Source: Clostridia bacterium (GTDB lineage Bacteria > Bacillota > Clostridia > Christensenellales > CAG-138). Taken from it: 57,245 nt of DNA. Shown piece by piece: positions 39,975 through 48,070 of this stretch. Numbering within the stretch: position 1 is the stretch's first letter; each line of letters opens with the position of its first letter. The position numbers and the translations under genes were made by a program. Below the pieces are notes generated by a model that did no database searches, was not told the DNA's origin, and saw only the letters and a program-made list of their open reading frames with translations. The stretch covers positions 1-57,245 of the forward strand of contig JAFWMS010000025.1 of NCBI GenBank assembly GCA_017545535.1, given 5' to 3'.

Positions 39975-41067
39975 AAGTCTGCGTCTGTTCGGCTACGTGC
40001 GGGGGGCAGCCGCCCTGCTGGTGGCCTTTCTGGTGGCCCTGGTGCTGATCTTCCTCAGCACCGACGAGCCTTTGGTGGCCCTCCGGTACATGCTTCTCGG
40101 CCCCGCGGCCAGCTGGAGCAAGATCTGCCGGGTGCTGGCCTACATGATCCCCATCACCTTCACGGGCCTGGGCACCTGTATCATGTTCTCCGCCAACCAG
40201 TTCAACCTGGCCGGCGAGGGCTGTATCTCCGCGGGCGGCTTCGCGGGGGCCCTGGTGGCCATCTACTGCCCCATGCCCACGGTGCTCCATCAGATCGTCT
40301 GCATCCTGGCCGGCGCCCTCATCGGCGGCCTCATCATGCTGATCCCCGGCTTCCTCAAGACCAAGTGGGGGGTCTCCGAGATGGTGGTCTCCCTCATGCT
40401 CAACTACATCATCCTGGACGTGACCATGCAGTTCCTCACCCAGAACTTCGCGGACCGGTCCCAGGGCGCCACCATGACCTTCCCCTACAAGAGCACCGCC
40501 ATCATTCCCAAGATCTTCCAGGGGGAGCAGGTGAGCTACGGTATCTTCATCGCCGTCGCCATGGCGGTCCTTTGCTGGTTCTTCCTGTACCGCACCCGCT
40601 GGGGCTACGCCATCCGCATGGTGGGCATCAACAAAGAATTCTCCCAGTACTCCGGCATCAAGGTGGGCGCCATCATCATCCTTTGCCAGGTGGTGGGCGG
40701 CATTTTGGCCGGCATGGGCGGCGTGGTCACCCAGCTGGGCTACTTCTCCCAGTATCGCTGGACGGCCCTGACCGGCTACGGCTGGGACGGCATCACGCTG
40801 GCCATCCTGGCGGCCAACAACCCCATCTTCATCCCTGTGGCGGCCTTCTTCGTGGCCTACCTCCAGTACGGCTGCGAGCTCATGAACACCTGGACCACGG
40901 TGCCCGTGGAGATGATGGACCTTATCTCCGTGGTCATCTTCCTCTTCTTCGCCGCCGATCAGTTCCTCTCCGGCTTCCGGCAGAAGCTGGTGGTCCGGGA
41001 GACCCAAAAGGAGCTGGCCGAAAAAGCGGCCCAGCAAGCCAGGAAAGGAGGCGAAGCCCATGTCTAA
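39964..41067 (+). CDS. Nucleoside ABC transporter permease 1
   Basis: 367 residues, about ten transmembrane helices, BPD_transp_2 family (YufP-like). Typical are FTGLGTCIMFSANQFNLAGEG, KTKWGVSEMVVSLMLNY and YGWDGITLAILAANNPIFIP. It pairs with the second permease to form the channel. Overlaps both neighbours (11 and 8 bases). Confidence 0.93.
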   Translation: MKSKSLRLFGYVRGAAALLVAFLVALVLIFLSTDEPLVALRYMLLGPAASWSKICRVLAYMIPITFTGLGTCIMFSANQFNLAGEGCISAGGFAGALVAIYCPMPTVLHQIVCILAGALIGGLIMLIPGFLKTKWGVSEMVVSLMLNYIILDVTMQFLTQNFADRSQGATMTFPYKSTAIIPKIFQGEQVSYGIFIAVAMAVLCWFFLYRTRWGYAIRMVGINKEFSQYSGIKVGAIIILCQVVGGILAGMGGVVTQLGYFSQYRWTALTGYGWDGITLAILAANNPIFIPVAAFFVAYLQYGCELMNTWTTVPVEMMDLISVVIFLFFAADQFLSGFRQKLVVRETQKELAEKAAQQARKGGEAHV

Positions 41068-42022
41068 CATCCTTTCCTCCATTCTTACCACGTCCTTCGC
41101 GGCTTCCATCATCCGCATCATGGTGCCCATCCTCTTCGCGGCTCTGGCCGCCTCCATCACGGAGAAGGCCGGCGTGGTCAACATCGGCCTGGAAGGCACC
41201 ATGTCCCTGTGCGCCCTCATCGCCGTGACCTGCGCCTGGAAGAGCGGCAGCACCTTCGTGGGCGTTCTGGGCGCCATCGTGCTGGGCATCCTGCTGTCCC
41301 TCATGATCGGCTTCTTCGCCTTCAAGTTCAAGACGGACATCATCCTCTGCGGCATTGCCGTGAACACCCTGGGCGAGGGCGGCGCCGTGCTGCTCCTGTA
41401 CCTTTTGACCGGGTCCAAGGGCGACACCCAGACCGTCATGGGCGCCTGGAGCCTGCCTCGGGTCACCATCCCGGTGCTCTCAAAGATCCCCGTCATCGGT
41501 GAGATCTTCTTCACCAACCAGTCCGTTTTGACCTACGTGGCCTTCCTCTGCGTGATCCTCGTCTGGATCCTGCTCTACAAGACCCCTCTGGGCATCCGCA
41601 TCCGGGCGGTGGGCGAGAACGATCACGCCGCCGATTCCGTGGGCGTGGGCGTGTACAAGATCAAGTACACCTCGTTGATCCTCTGCGGCATCCTCTGCGG
41701 CATGGCCGGCGCCTACATGTCCATGTCCTACATGACCATGTTCTCTAAGGGCATGATCGCGGGCCGGGGCTTCATCGCCCTGGCGGCCCAGGCCATGGGC
41801 CGGGGCGAGCCCGTGGGCGTCATGCTCTCGAGCCTGCTCTTCGGCTTTGCCCAGGCCCTCGCCAACTACGTGAAGGGCACCAACCTGCCCGCCCGTCTGG
41901 TGGAGGCCCTGCCCTATGTGGTGACCATTTTGGGCATCACCATCTACGCCATCTCCACCTACAAGCGGACCCGGAAGATCCGCGCCAAACAGGAAAAGAA
42001 GGCGCAGAAGAAGGCGGCGTAA
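41060..42022 (+). CDS. Nucleoside ABC transporter permease 2
   Basis: 320 residues, about eight to nine transmembrane helices, YufQ-like. Family blocks include AASITEKAGVVNIGLEGTM, TDIILCGIAVNTLGEGG and GRGFIALAAQAMGRGEP. GGAGGCGAAGCC precedes the ATG inside the upstream gene. The next gene starts one base after its stop. Confidence 0.93.
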   Translation: MSNILSSILTTSFAASIIRIMVPILFAALAASITEKAGVVNIGLEGTMSLCALIAVTCAWKSGSTFVGVLGAIVLGILLSLMIGFFAFKFKTDIILCGIAVNTLGEGGAVLLLYLLTGSKGDTQTVMGAWSLPRVTIPVLSKIPVIGEIFFTNQSVLTYVAFLCVILVWILLYKTPLGIRIRAVGENDHAADSVGVGVYKIKYTSLILCGILCGMAGAYMSMSYMTMFSKGMIAGRGFIALAAQAMGRGEPVGVMLSSLLFGFAQALANYVKGTNLPARLVEALPYVVTILGITIYAISTYKRTRKIRAKQEKKAQKKAA

Positions 42023-42023
42023 G

Positions 42024-42962
42024 ATGGACAAGATCAAAAAGATCCCCGTGATCCTGGACGGCGACCCGGGCCATGACGACGCCATCGCCTGGGTCCTGGC
42101 GAAATCCTCTCCCTTGCTGGATATCAGGGCCGTCACCTCCGTGTGCGGGAACCAGACCATCGAAAAGACCACCTACAACGCCCTCAGGATCTGCACCATC
42201 ATCGGCAACCACGCCCCCTTCGGCGTGGGCCGGCCCCGGCCATTGGTGGCGGAGCCCATCGTGGTGCCCACGGTCCACGGCAAGAGCGGTCTCGACGGTC
42301 CGGTGCTGCCGGAGCCGGATTTCGAGCCCTGCGGCCTGGACGCCCCGGCCCTCATGGAGAAGGTCATCGAAAAGAGCGACGAGCCCGTGACCATCGTGCC
42401 CACGGGGCCGCTGACCAACGTGGCGGCGCTGCTCCTCACCCGGCCGGACCTGAAAAAGAAGATCGCCCGCATCTCCCTCATGGGCGGCGGCATCGCCTAC
42501 GGGAACTGGACCCCCGCGGCGGAGTTCAATATCCTCGTCGACCCGGAGGCGGCCAAGATCGTCTTCGAAAGCGGCATCCCCATTACGATGGCGGGCCTGG
42601 ACGTGACGGAGAAGGCCCTGGTCTTCCCCGAGGACTTCGAGCGCATCCGGGCCGTGGGCAACAAGGTGGCCCAAGTGGTGGCGGACTGGCTGGAGTTCTT
42701 CTACGGCTTCCATCGCAATCTGGGCTATCCCGGCGCGCCGGTCCACGACGCGGTGGCCGTGGCGGCCCTCATCAAGCCGGAGCTCATGACCACCCGGGAT
42801 CTGTTCGTCCAGGTGGAGACCGCCGGCGACTACTGCAAGGGCTGCACCGTGGGCGACTGGTACGGCGTCACGGGGAAGGCCCCCAACGCCACCTGCATTC
42901 TGGATATCGACCGGCAGGGCTTTGTGGATCTTCTGGTAGAGGCGGTGAAGACCTATGACTGA
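42024..42962 (+). CDS. Nucleoside hydrolase 1 (IunH family)
   Basis: 312 residues. The calcium-binding N-terminal motif reads DGDPGHDDA in place of the usual DTDPGxDDA (Asp positions kept). TGPLTNVA, SLMGGG and HDAVAVAA are also conserved. The enzyme cleaves nucleosides to base and ribose. Being co-transcribed with a nucleoside importer, it salvages what is taken up. The second hydrolase overlaps it by eight bases and is clearly different in sequence, so the two probably split substrates (for example purine versus pyrimidine). Confidence 0.93.
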   Translation: MDKIKKIPVILDGDPGHDDAIAWVLAKSSPLLDIRAVTSVCGNQTIEKTTYNALRICTIIGNHAPFGVGRPRPLVAEPIVVPTVHGKSGLDGPVLPEPDFEPCGLDAPALMEKVIEKSDEPVTIVPTGPLTNVAALLLTRPDLKKKIARISLMGGGIAYGNWTPAAEFNILVDPEAAKIVFESGIPITMAGLDVTEKALVFPEDFERIRAVGNKVAQVVADWLEFFYGFHRNLGYPGAPVHDAVAVAALIKPELMTTRDLFVQVETAGDYCKGCTVGDWYGVTGKAPNATCILDIDRQGFVDLLVEAVKTYD

Positions 42963-43893
42963 TAATACGCGCATCCCCATCTGGCTGGACACGGACCCCG
43001 GCGTGGACGACGCCATGGCCATGGCGCTGCTGTTCGCCCTGAAAGAATATGACGTGAAGGGCGTCTCGGCGGTGGCCGGGAATGTGGAGCTTGAAAAGAC
43101 CTTCCAAAACGCCCGGGACCTGGCGGCCTTCTTTGGCCGGAAGGACGTTCCCGTTTTCCCCGGCGCGGATCGGCCCCTGTTCCGGGAGCCCCGGACGGCT
43201 TATTTCGTCCATGGGGAGAACGGCCTCGGGGACGTGACTTTGCCCCGGTCCGACGCCCCGGTGGAGAAACTGCCCGCCTGGGACGCCCTCTATGAGGCGG
43301 CCAAGGCGGCGGCAGGGGAGCTGGTCCTCGTGGCCGTGGGGCCCCTGACCAACGTGGCATTGGCCCTCATGAAGCACGGTTCCCTCCATAAGCTCCTGAA
43401 AAAGATCGTCATCATGGGCGGCTCCGCCTCCTGGGGCAACGCCACCCCGGCGGCGGAGGCCAACATCTTCTGCGATCCGGAGGCGGCCAGCACCGTCTTC
43501 CAGTGCGGCGTGCCCATCGTCATGTGCGGCCTCGACATGACCCTCAAGACCGTCATGACCCCGGCGGAGCTGGACAGGATGGGCGAGCTGAACCCCACGG
43601 CCAGGTTCCTCCGGGACGCGGCCCAGCACGGCCTTGCCTACTCTCAGGCCCACGGTATCGACGGCATGGCCCTCCACGACCCAACCGCCGTGCTCTACCC
43701 CCTGTATCCGGAGCTGTTCTCCGGGGAGGAGGCGGGCGTGGCCGTGGAGACCAAGGGCACAATTACCTACGGCAAGACGGTCACCGACCTCTATTCCGAC
43801 AAGCAGTTCCCCTTCAAAAACGCCCTGGTCCTCCTGGACGTGGATCGGGATAAGCTCATCGAGACGGTGATGACGCTGTTGTCCAGGTATTGA
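42955..43893 (+). CDS. Nucleoside hydrolase 2 (IunH family)
   Basis: 312 residues, same fold as its neighbour. Motifs: DTDPGVDDAMA (calcium site), VGPLTNVALA, IMGGSASWGNATPAAE and LHDPTAVL. The sequence diverges from the first hydrolase over most of its length apart from these motifs, so it is not a recent tandem duplicate. It is the last gene of the operon, followed by a hairpin at 43911-43939. Confidence 0.93.
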   Translation: MTDNTRIPIWLDTDPGVDDAMAMALLFALKEYDVKGVSAVAGNVELEKTFQNARDLAAFFGRKDVPVFPGADRPLFREPRTAYFVHGENGLGDVTLPRSDAPVEKLPAWDALYEAAKAAAGELVLVAVGPLTNVALALMKHGSLHKLLKKIVIMGGSASWGNATPAAEANIFCDPEAASTVFQCGVPIVMCGLDMTLKTVMTPAELDRMGELNPTARFLRDAAQHGLAYSQAHGIDGMALHDPTAVLYPLYPELFSGEEAGVAVETKGTITYGKTVTDLYSDKQFPFKNALVLLDVDRDKLIETVMTLLSRY

Positions 43894-43910
43894 AACTCCC
43901 AAAAACACAC

Positions 43911-43945
43911 ATCCCCCAGCCATGAAGGAGCTGGGGGATATTTAT
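43911..43945 (+). terminator. Terminator of the nucleoside operon
   Basis: ATCCCCCAGC-N9-GCTGGGGGAT stem followed by ATTTATAT, a moderate T/A-rich tail. Confidence 0.65.
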
Positions 43946-43968
43946 ATCTGTTGGCTTCTCTTTTTGGG

Positions 43969-44005
43969 GCGCCTTTTTCTTCTTCACCTGAAGAGAAAAA
44001 GGCGC
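43969..44005 (+). repeat. Dispersed palindrome, family A, copy 6
   Basis: GCGCCTTTTTCT(T)CTTCA-CC-TGAAGAGAAAAAGGCGC with a single bulged T. The outer arm is GCGCC/GGCGC instead of GCCGC/GCGGC, compensated on both sides. Preceded by GGCTTCTCTTTTTG as in other plus-orientation copies. Confidence 0.88.
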
Positions 44006-44017
44006 AGAAAAAAAGTT

Positions 44018-44602
44018 TTACAATTCCTTCGCCGCCTGGGCCGCTCGTTGGCAGGCTTTTGCCAGGATCCCGGGCGTCTTCGTCGGGTCCATGTCCACGC
44101 CGTCGGCGGCGACGCAGCGGAAGGCGCCGGTGCCGAAGAACCGGCACAGGGCCTCCATGTACCGGGAGCCCATCTCGTCGGGACTGTCGTCGTAGAAGCC
44201 GCCCCGGCTGGTGAGGAAGGTCATGCTCTTTGCGCTGCAGTTCCCCCGCAGGCCCTGCTCGTCGCAGAGGAAGGTGATGCCGTCCACGGACACGTTCTCG
44301 ATGTATACCTTGAGCAGCGCCGGGATGGACAGATCGTAGAAGGGCGCGGCGATGAGGATCGCGTCCGCTTTCTGGAACTGCCAGGCGTAGTCGAACCGGC
44401 GGTGGGTGAAGTCGCCTCTTTGCAGGAGCTCGTCCCGCTGCCGGAACCCGCCCTCCATGAGCGGCAGCAGGGGCTCGTCCATAAGCGTGACGGTCTCCAC
44501 TTGCCACCCTTGGGGCAGATTCGCAAGAAACGCCTCCGCCAGCTGCCTGGTCCTGGAATTTTCCCGGCGGATGCAGCAGTCTACAAACAACAGAGTTTTC
44601 AT
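44018..44602 (-). CDS. Flavodoxin-fold NAD(P)H-dependent oxidoreductase
   Basis: 194 residues from the ATG at 44602 with AGAGG six bases before. The protein starts MKTLLFVDCCIRRENSRTRQ, the flavin-phosphate loop of the NADPH-dependent FMN reductase/quinone reductase group, and continues ADAILIAAPFYDLSIPALLKVYIE and LTSRGGFYDD, matching the modulator of drug activity B/azoreductase branch. It probably reduces quinones, azo compounds or flavins. A composite palindromic element lies immediately upstream and another palindrome right after its stop. Confidence 0.82.
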   Translation of the reverse strand: MKTLLFVDCCIRRENSRTRQLAEAFLANLPQGWQVETVTLMDEPLLPLMEGGFRQRDELLQRGDFTHRRFDYAWQFQKADAILIAAPFYDLSIPALLKVYIENVSVDGITFLCDEQGLRGNCSAKSMTFLTSRGGFYDDSPDEMGSRYMEALCRFFGTGAFRCVAADGVDMDPTKTPGILAKACQRAAQAAKEL

Positions 44603-44639
44603 GGGAGCCTCTTTTTTATCGGATTTTATTGAAAGCATT

Positions 44640-44683
44640 CTTACCTTTTCTTGAAAGAAAAGGTAAGACCAAAAGAACTTTAC
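44640..44683 (-). repeat. Dispersed palindrome, family B, copy 3
   Basis: 13-bp stem CTTACCTTTTCTT-GA-AAGAAAAGGTAAG then ACCAAAAGAACTTTAC, the inverted form of the head GTAAAGTTCTTTTGGT. Confidence 0.88.
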
Positions 44684-44740
44684 TTAGGGATATTGCTCAC
44701 GCGCGTATACAAAAATATCCCAATAGGCTTTTCTTTTTGC

Positions 44741-44776
44741 GCCGCTTTTTCTTTTCACCTGAAAAGAAAAAGCGGC
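44741..44776 (+). repeat. Dispersed palindrome, family A, copy 7
   Basis: 17-bp stem GCCGCTTTTTCTTTTCA with loop CC, preceded by AATAGGCTTTTCTTTTTGC. Twelve bases from the alcohol dehydrogenase stop. With copy 3 of family B and the hairpin 44687-44721 it repeats the layout of 30696-30829 in reverse. Confidence 0.92.
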
Positions 44777-44788
44777 AAAGAAGAAAAC

Positions 44789-45829
44789 TTACGGCACCAA
44801 TGCCACCTTAATGACCCCGTCCCGCTTCTCTTCGAACAGCTCGTAGGCCGCCATGGCGTCGGAAAGGGGGTATCGGTGGGTGATGAGGAAGCTGGGGTCC
44901 AGCCGCCCGGCCTTGATGAGCTTCAGGATCTCCTCGCACTTGTTCCCGTCCACGCCGCCGGTCTTGAAGATCAGGTTCTTCCCGTACATATCCGGCAGCG
45001 GCAGCACCTGTGCTTCGTCATAGAGCGCCACCACGCACACCACCGCATTGGGCCGCGCGATCCGCCAGGCCAGCTCAAAGGTGCTCTTCGCGCCCGCCAC
45101 CTCCAGCACCGTGTCCGCGCCCCGCCCCTCGGTCAGCGCCTTCACCTCTTTTTCCACGTCGCAGGTGAGGGGGTTCAGAACTACGTCCGCCAGCCCCTTC
45201 TCCTTCGCCAGGGCCAGCCGCCCTTCGTCGGTGTCGATGGCGATGAGCGTGGCCGGGCTGTACAGCCGGCAGCTCATGAGCGTGCACATGCCCGTGGGCC
45301 CCGCGCCGATGACCGCCACCGCGTCCGCGGGCTGGATCTCCCCCAGCCCTGCGGCCCAGTACCCCGTGGCCAGGATGTCCCCGGTGAAGAGCGCCTTTTC
45401 GTCGCTGATCCCCTCCGGGATGGGCGTGAGCCCGTTGTCCGCGAAGGGCACCCGCACGTAGGGCGCCTGCCCGCCGTCGATGCGGCAGCCCAGGGCCCAG
45501 CCCCCGTTCTTGTCGGTGCAGTTGTTCACGAACCCCCGCTTGCAGAAGAAGCACTCCCCGCAGAAGGTCTCCACGTTGGCGGCCACCCGCATGCCGGGCT
45601 TCAGCTTCTTTACGCCTCGGCCCACCGCCTCCACCACGCCCACGAACTCATGGCCCACGGTGATCCCGGGGACCGCCCGGGGCACGCTCCCGTGCTTGAT
45701 GTGCAGGTCGCTGGAACAGATGGAGGAAAGGGTCACCCGCACGATGGCGTCCTTCTCGTCCAGAAGCTCAGGCACGGGCTTCTCCAGCAAAGCGAAGTCC
45801 CCCTTGCCGCGATAAACAACAGACAGCAT
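44789..45829 (-). CDS. Zinc-binding alcohol dehydrogenase family protein
   Basis: 346 residues from the ATG at 45829, nine bases after AAGGAG. It has the medium-chain dehydrogenase layout. The catalytic zinc site uses Cys in SSICSSDLHI and the GHEFVGVVEAVG motif; the structural zinc site has four Cys in CGECFFCKRG plus a further Cys. The NAD(P)-binding GAGPTG lies at about 177-182. Members oxidise alcohols or polyols such as threonine or sorbitol; the substrate is not clear. Single gene. Confidence 0.9.
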   Translation of the reverse strand: MLSVVYRGKGDFALLEKPVPELLDEKDAIVRVTLSSICSSDLHIKHGSVPRAVPGITVGHEFVGVVEAVGRGVKKLKPGMRVAANVETFCGECFFCKRGFVNNCTDKNGGWALGCRIDGGQAPYVRVPFADNGLTPIPEGISDEKALFTGDILATGYWAAGLGEIQPADAVAVIGAGPTGMCTLMSCRLYSPATLIAIDTDEGRLALAKEKGLADVVLNPLTCDVEKEVKALTEGRGADTVLEVAGAKSTFELAWRIARPNAVVCVVALYDEAQVLPLPDMYGKNLIFKTGGVDGNKCEEILKLIKAGRLDPSFLITHRYPLSDAMAAYELFEEKRDGVIKVALVP

Positions 45830-46172
45830 ACCAGATACACTCCTTCGTTCAGATGCCCCTACCATACCACAATCCAACCGTTTCTTCAAGGAAAAAAGGG
45901 GGCATATATGTGTGTGCGGGAGGCGCCCTGCCGCCGACCCGGGGGCAGGGGGCGGAGCCCCCTATATATACTCTCTCTCATTGTCCTTGTCATTGTCATT
46001 GTATTTGTCATTGTCATTGTCTTTGTCTTGGCTATTTTTGCTATCCAGAAAATGGCGTTTGCCATTTTTGCCTGGCTTCCCCAAAAAGATTTACGCAGTA
46101 TTAACCTCCATGTCGCATTTCTGTGACATCTTGGTGTATACTATACATCGTAGAACTATCGCGGAGGCATAT
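45830..46172. other. Divergent gene-free region with hairpin and hexanucleotide repeat
   Basis: It carries a hairpin AGGGGGC-GGA-GCCCCCT (about 45947-45963), eight TTGTC(A/T/C) repeats (45981-46028) and a hairpin AAAATGGC-GTTT-GCCATTTT (about 46050-46069). No gene was recognised; both longest frames across it are repeat artefacts. Confidence 0.65.
45981..46028 (+). repeat. Hexanucleotide tandem repeat (TTGTCA)n
   Basis: Eight contiguous 6-bp units: five TTGTCA/TTGTCC-type, one TTGTAT and two TTGTCT. Located 145 bases upstream of the MoxR start; each unit resembles a -35 box. Confidence 0.9.
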
Positions 46173-47102
46173 ATGAACGATCCCAAAGGCATCCTGGACG
46201 AAGTGAAAAAAGCGGTGGTGGGCAAGGACGGCGTGCTGGTCATGGCCCTCTTAGCCATCCTGGCCGGGGGCCACATCCTCTTAGAGGACATCCCCGGCGT
46301 GGGCAAGACCACCATGGCTCTCGCCTTCAGCAAGGCCCTGAGCCTCAAATACAACCGGGTCCAGTTCACCCCGGACGTGCTCCCCTCGGATATCGTGGGT
46401 TTCTCCGTGTACAACAAGGCCACCGGCGCCATGGAGTACAAGGACGGCGCCATCCTCTGCAACCTGTTTTTGGCGGACGAGCTCAACCGTGCCACCAGCC
46501 GCACCCAATCCGCCCTTTTGGAGGCCATGGAGGAGCGGACCGTCACCGTGGACGGGGTCACCCATCCCGTGCCCGACCCCTTCGTGGTCATCGCCACCCA
46601 AAACCCCGTGGGCGCCTCCGGCACCCAGCTTCTGCCCGACTCCCAGATGGACCGGTTCATGGTCCGCCTGTCCCTGGGCTATCCCAAACCCTCCGACGAA
46701 AAGGAGATGCTCTCCCGGAAACAGCAGGGGAACCCCCTGGACAACGTTCGTTGCATGGCGGACAAGGGGGGCCTGGCCGCCATGCGCCAGGAGGCGGAGC
46801 ACACCTACGTGAGCGAAAAGATCCTGGAATACATCATCCGCCTGAACAACGCCACCCGGAACGACCCGGCCATCCTTCAGGGGGCCAGCCCCCGGGCGTC
46901 CCTGGCGGTCACCTCCATGTCCAAGGCCGCGGCCTGGGTCCAGGGCCGGGACTACGTGCTCCCCGCCGATGTGAAGCTCATCTACCCCGCCACCGTGGCC
47001 CACCGGATCATCCTCACCCCCGACGCCGAGGCCGCCGGCCGGAAGGCGGAGGGGCTGGTGGAGGATATCCTGAAGGCCGTGCCCGCCCCCGTGGCAAAAT
47101 AA
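46173..47102 (+). CDS. MoxR-family AAA+ ATPase
   Basis: 309 residues from the ATG at 46173, six bases after GGAGG; an in-frame extension through the hexanucleotide repeat is rejected. Walker A DIPGVGKTT is at about 39-47, Walker B LFLADELNRA, sensor 1 ATQNPV and arginine-finger region QMDRFMVRL follow. MoxR ATPases act as chaperones with DUF58 partners; here the DUF58 gene begins on the last base of the stop (TAATG), then a transglutaminase gene. The trio is a common but poorly understood envelope-linked unit. Confidence 0.94.
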   Translation: MNDPKGILDEVKKAVVGKDGVLVMALLAILAGGHILLEDIPGVGKTTMALAFSKALSLKYNRVQFTPDVLPSDIVGFSVYNKATGAMEYKDGAILCNLFLADELNRATSRTQSALLEAMEERTVTVDGVTHPVPDPFVVIATQNPVGASGTQLLPDSQMDRFMVRLSLGYPKPSDEKEMLSRKQQGNPLDNVRCMADKGGLAAMRQEAEHTYVSEKILEYIIRLNNATRNDPAILQGASPRASLAVTSMSKAAAWVQGRDYVLPADVKLIYPATVAHRIILTPDAEAAGRKAEGLVEDILKAVPAPVAK

Positions 47103-48070
47103 TGGCCAGCCGCCGGCTCGTCTATCTCACCGGCCTCGTCATGGGCGCGGTGTTCCATAGCCTGTACGGACAGTATCTGTCCTTTATTTTGCTGCGCTTT
47201 TTGATCCTGCTCCCCTTTTTGTCCCTGCTCATCAGCCTGCCCGCCATGCTTCGGGTCCGGGTCCGGCTCTCCGCCTCCGCCGCCTCCCCCCGAGGAGAAC
47301 CGGCGGCGGCCAAGCTGTCCGTGGACAGCCGCTGCTTTTTGCCCGTGGGCTGCCTTTCGCTGACCTTCACCGGCGAGAATCGATTCACCGGCGACAGGAT
47401 CGGGCGGCGGAAGTTCCGGTACTGGGGCGTTTTGAAGACGGAGGAGTCCCTGTCTCTGCCCAGCGATAGGTGCGGGGTCATCTCCTGCCGGCTGGATCGG
47501 GTCTGGGCCTGGGACTACATGGGCATCTTCGCCCTCCCCGTCAAGGGCGGGGACCCGGCCGTCTATTCCGTGCTGCCCGTGGCCGAGAAGCCCGAGCCCT
47601 TCCCGGAACTGGACCAGGATTCCGCCCTGTGCCTGAAGCCCAAGCCCGGCGGCGGCTACTCCGAGGAGCACGAGCTTCGGCCCTACCACCAGGGGGACCC
47701 GTTGAACGTGATCCACTGGAAGCTCTCCTCCAAGCTGGACGAGACCATCGTCCGGGAGCCTCAGCTCATGAAGCGCAAGCGGGTGGCCCTGTCCGTCACC
47801 CCCCGGGGCAGCCAAAAGATGCTGGAGAGCCAGCTGGATCAGCTGCTGTATCTGAGCCGGGATCTGGTAGAGCGGGGCATCTCTCACCGCATCTGCTTCG
47901 GGGCCCACATGGAGGCCTATATCAAGGATAAGAACAGCCTGGACGAGTTCATGCTCCAGATCCTGTCCTGCCCGCCCGACGGTTCCCGGGGACCCGTGGA
48001 CCGGAACAAGCCCGACGAGCTGGTGTACTCCATCCGGCCCAAGGGGGGAGAGGGGGCGGTGAAGGCATGA
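47102..48070 (+). CDS. DUF58 domain membrane protein
   Basis: 322 residues from the ATG at 47102. Two transmembrane helices near the N-terminus (about 6-50) are followed by a beta-rich region and the DUF58 core HELRPYHQGDPLNVIHWKLS, the family's conserved motif. A von Willebrand-like region follows. DUF58 proteins work with MoxR ATPases. It overlaps the next gene by four bases (ATGA). Confidence 0.9.
   Translation: MASRRLVYLTGLVMGAVFHSLYGQYLSFILLRFLILLPFLSLLISLPAMLRVRVRLSASAASPRGEPAAAKLSVDSRCFLPVGCLSLTFTGENRFTGDRIGRRKFRYWGVLKTEESLSLPSDRCGVISCRLDRVWAWDYMGIFALPVKGGDPAVYSVLPVAEKPEPFPELDQDSALCLKPKPGGGYSEEHELRPYHQGDPLNVIHWKLSSKLDETIVREPQLMKRKRVALSVTPRGSQKMLESQLDQLLYLSRDLVERGISHRICFGAHMEAYIKDKNSLDEFMLQILSCPPDGSRGPVDRNKPDELVYSIRPKGGEGAVKA

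Noticed and set aside
45981..46028. CRISPR-like array
   Set aside because: Units are 6 bp, contiguous and without spacers; no cas genes are present.
45912..46172. Extension of MoxR through a Leu-Ser repeat
   Set aside because: The repeat is a DNA hexanucleotide tract; the ATG at 46173 with GGAGG fits MoxR homologues.
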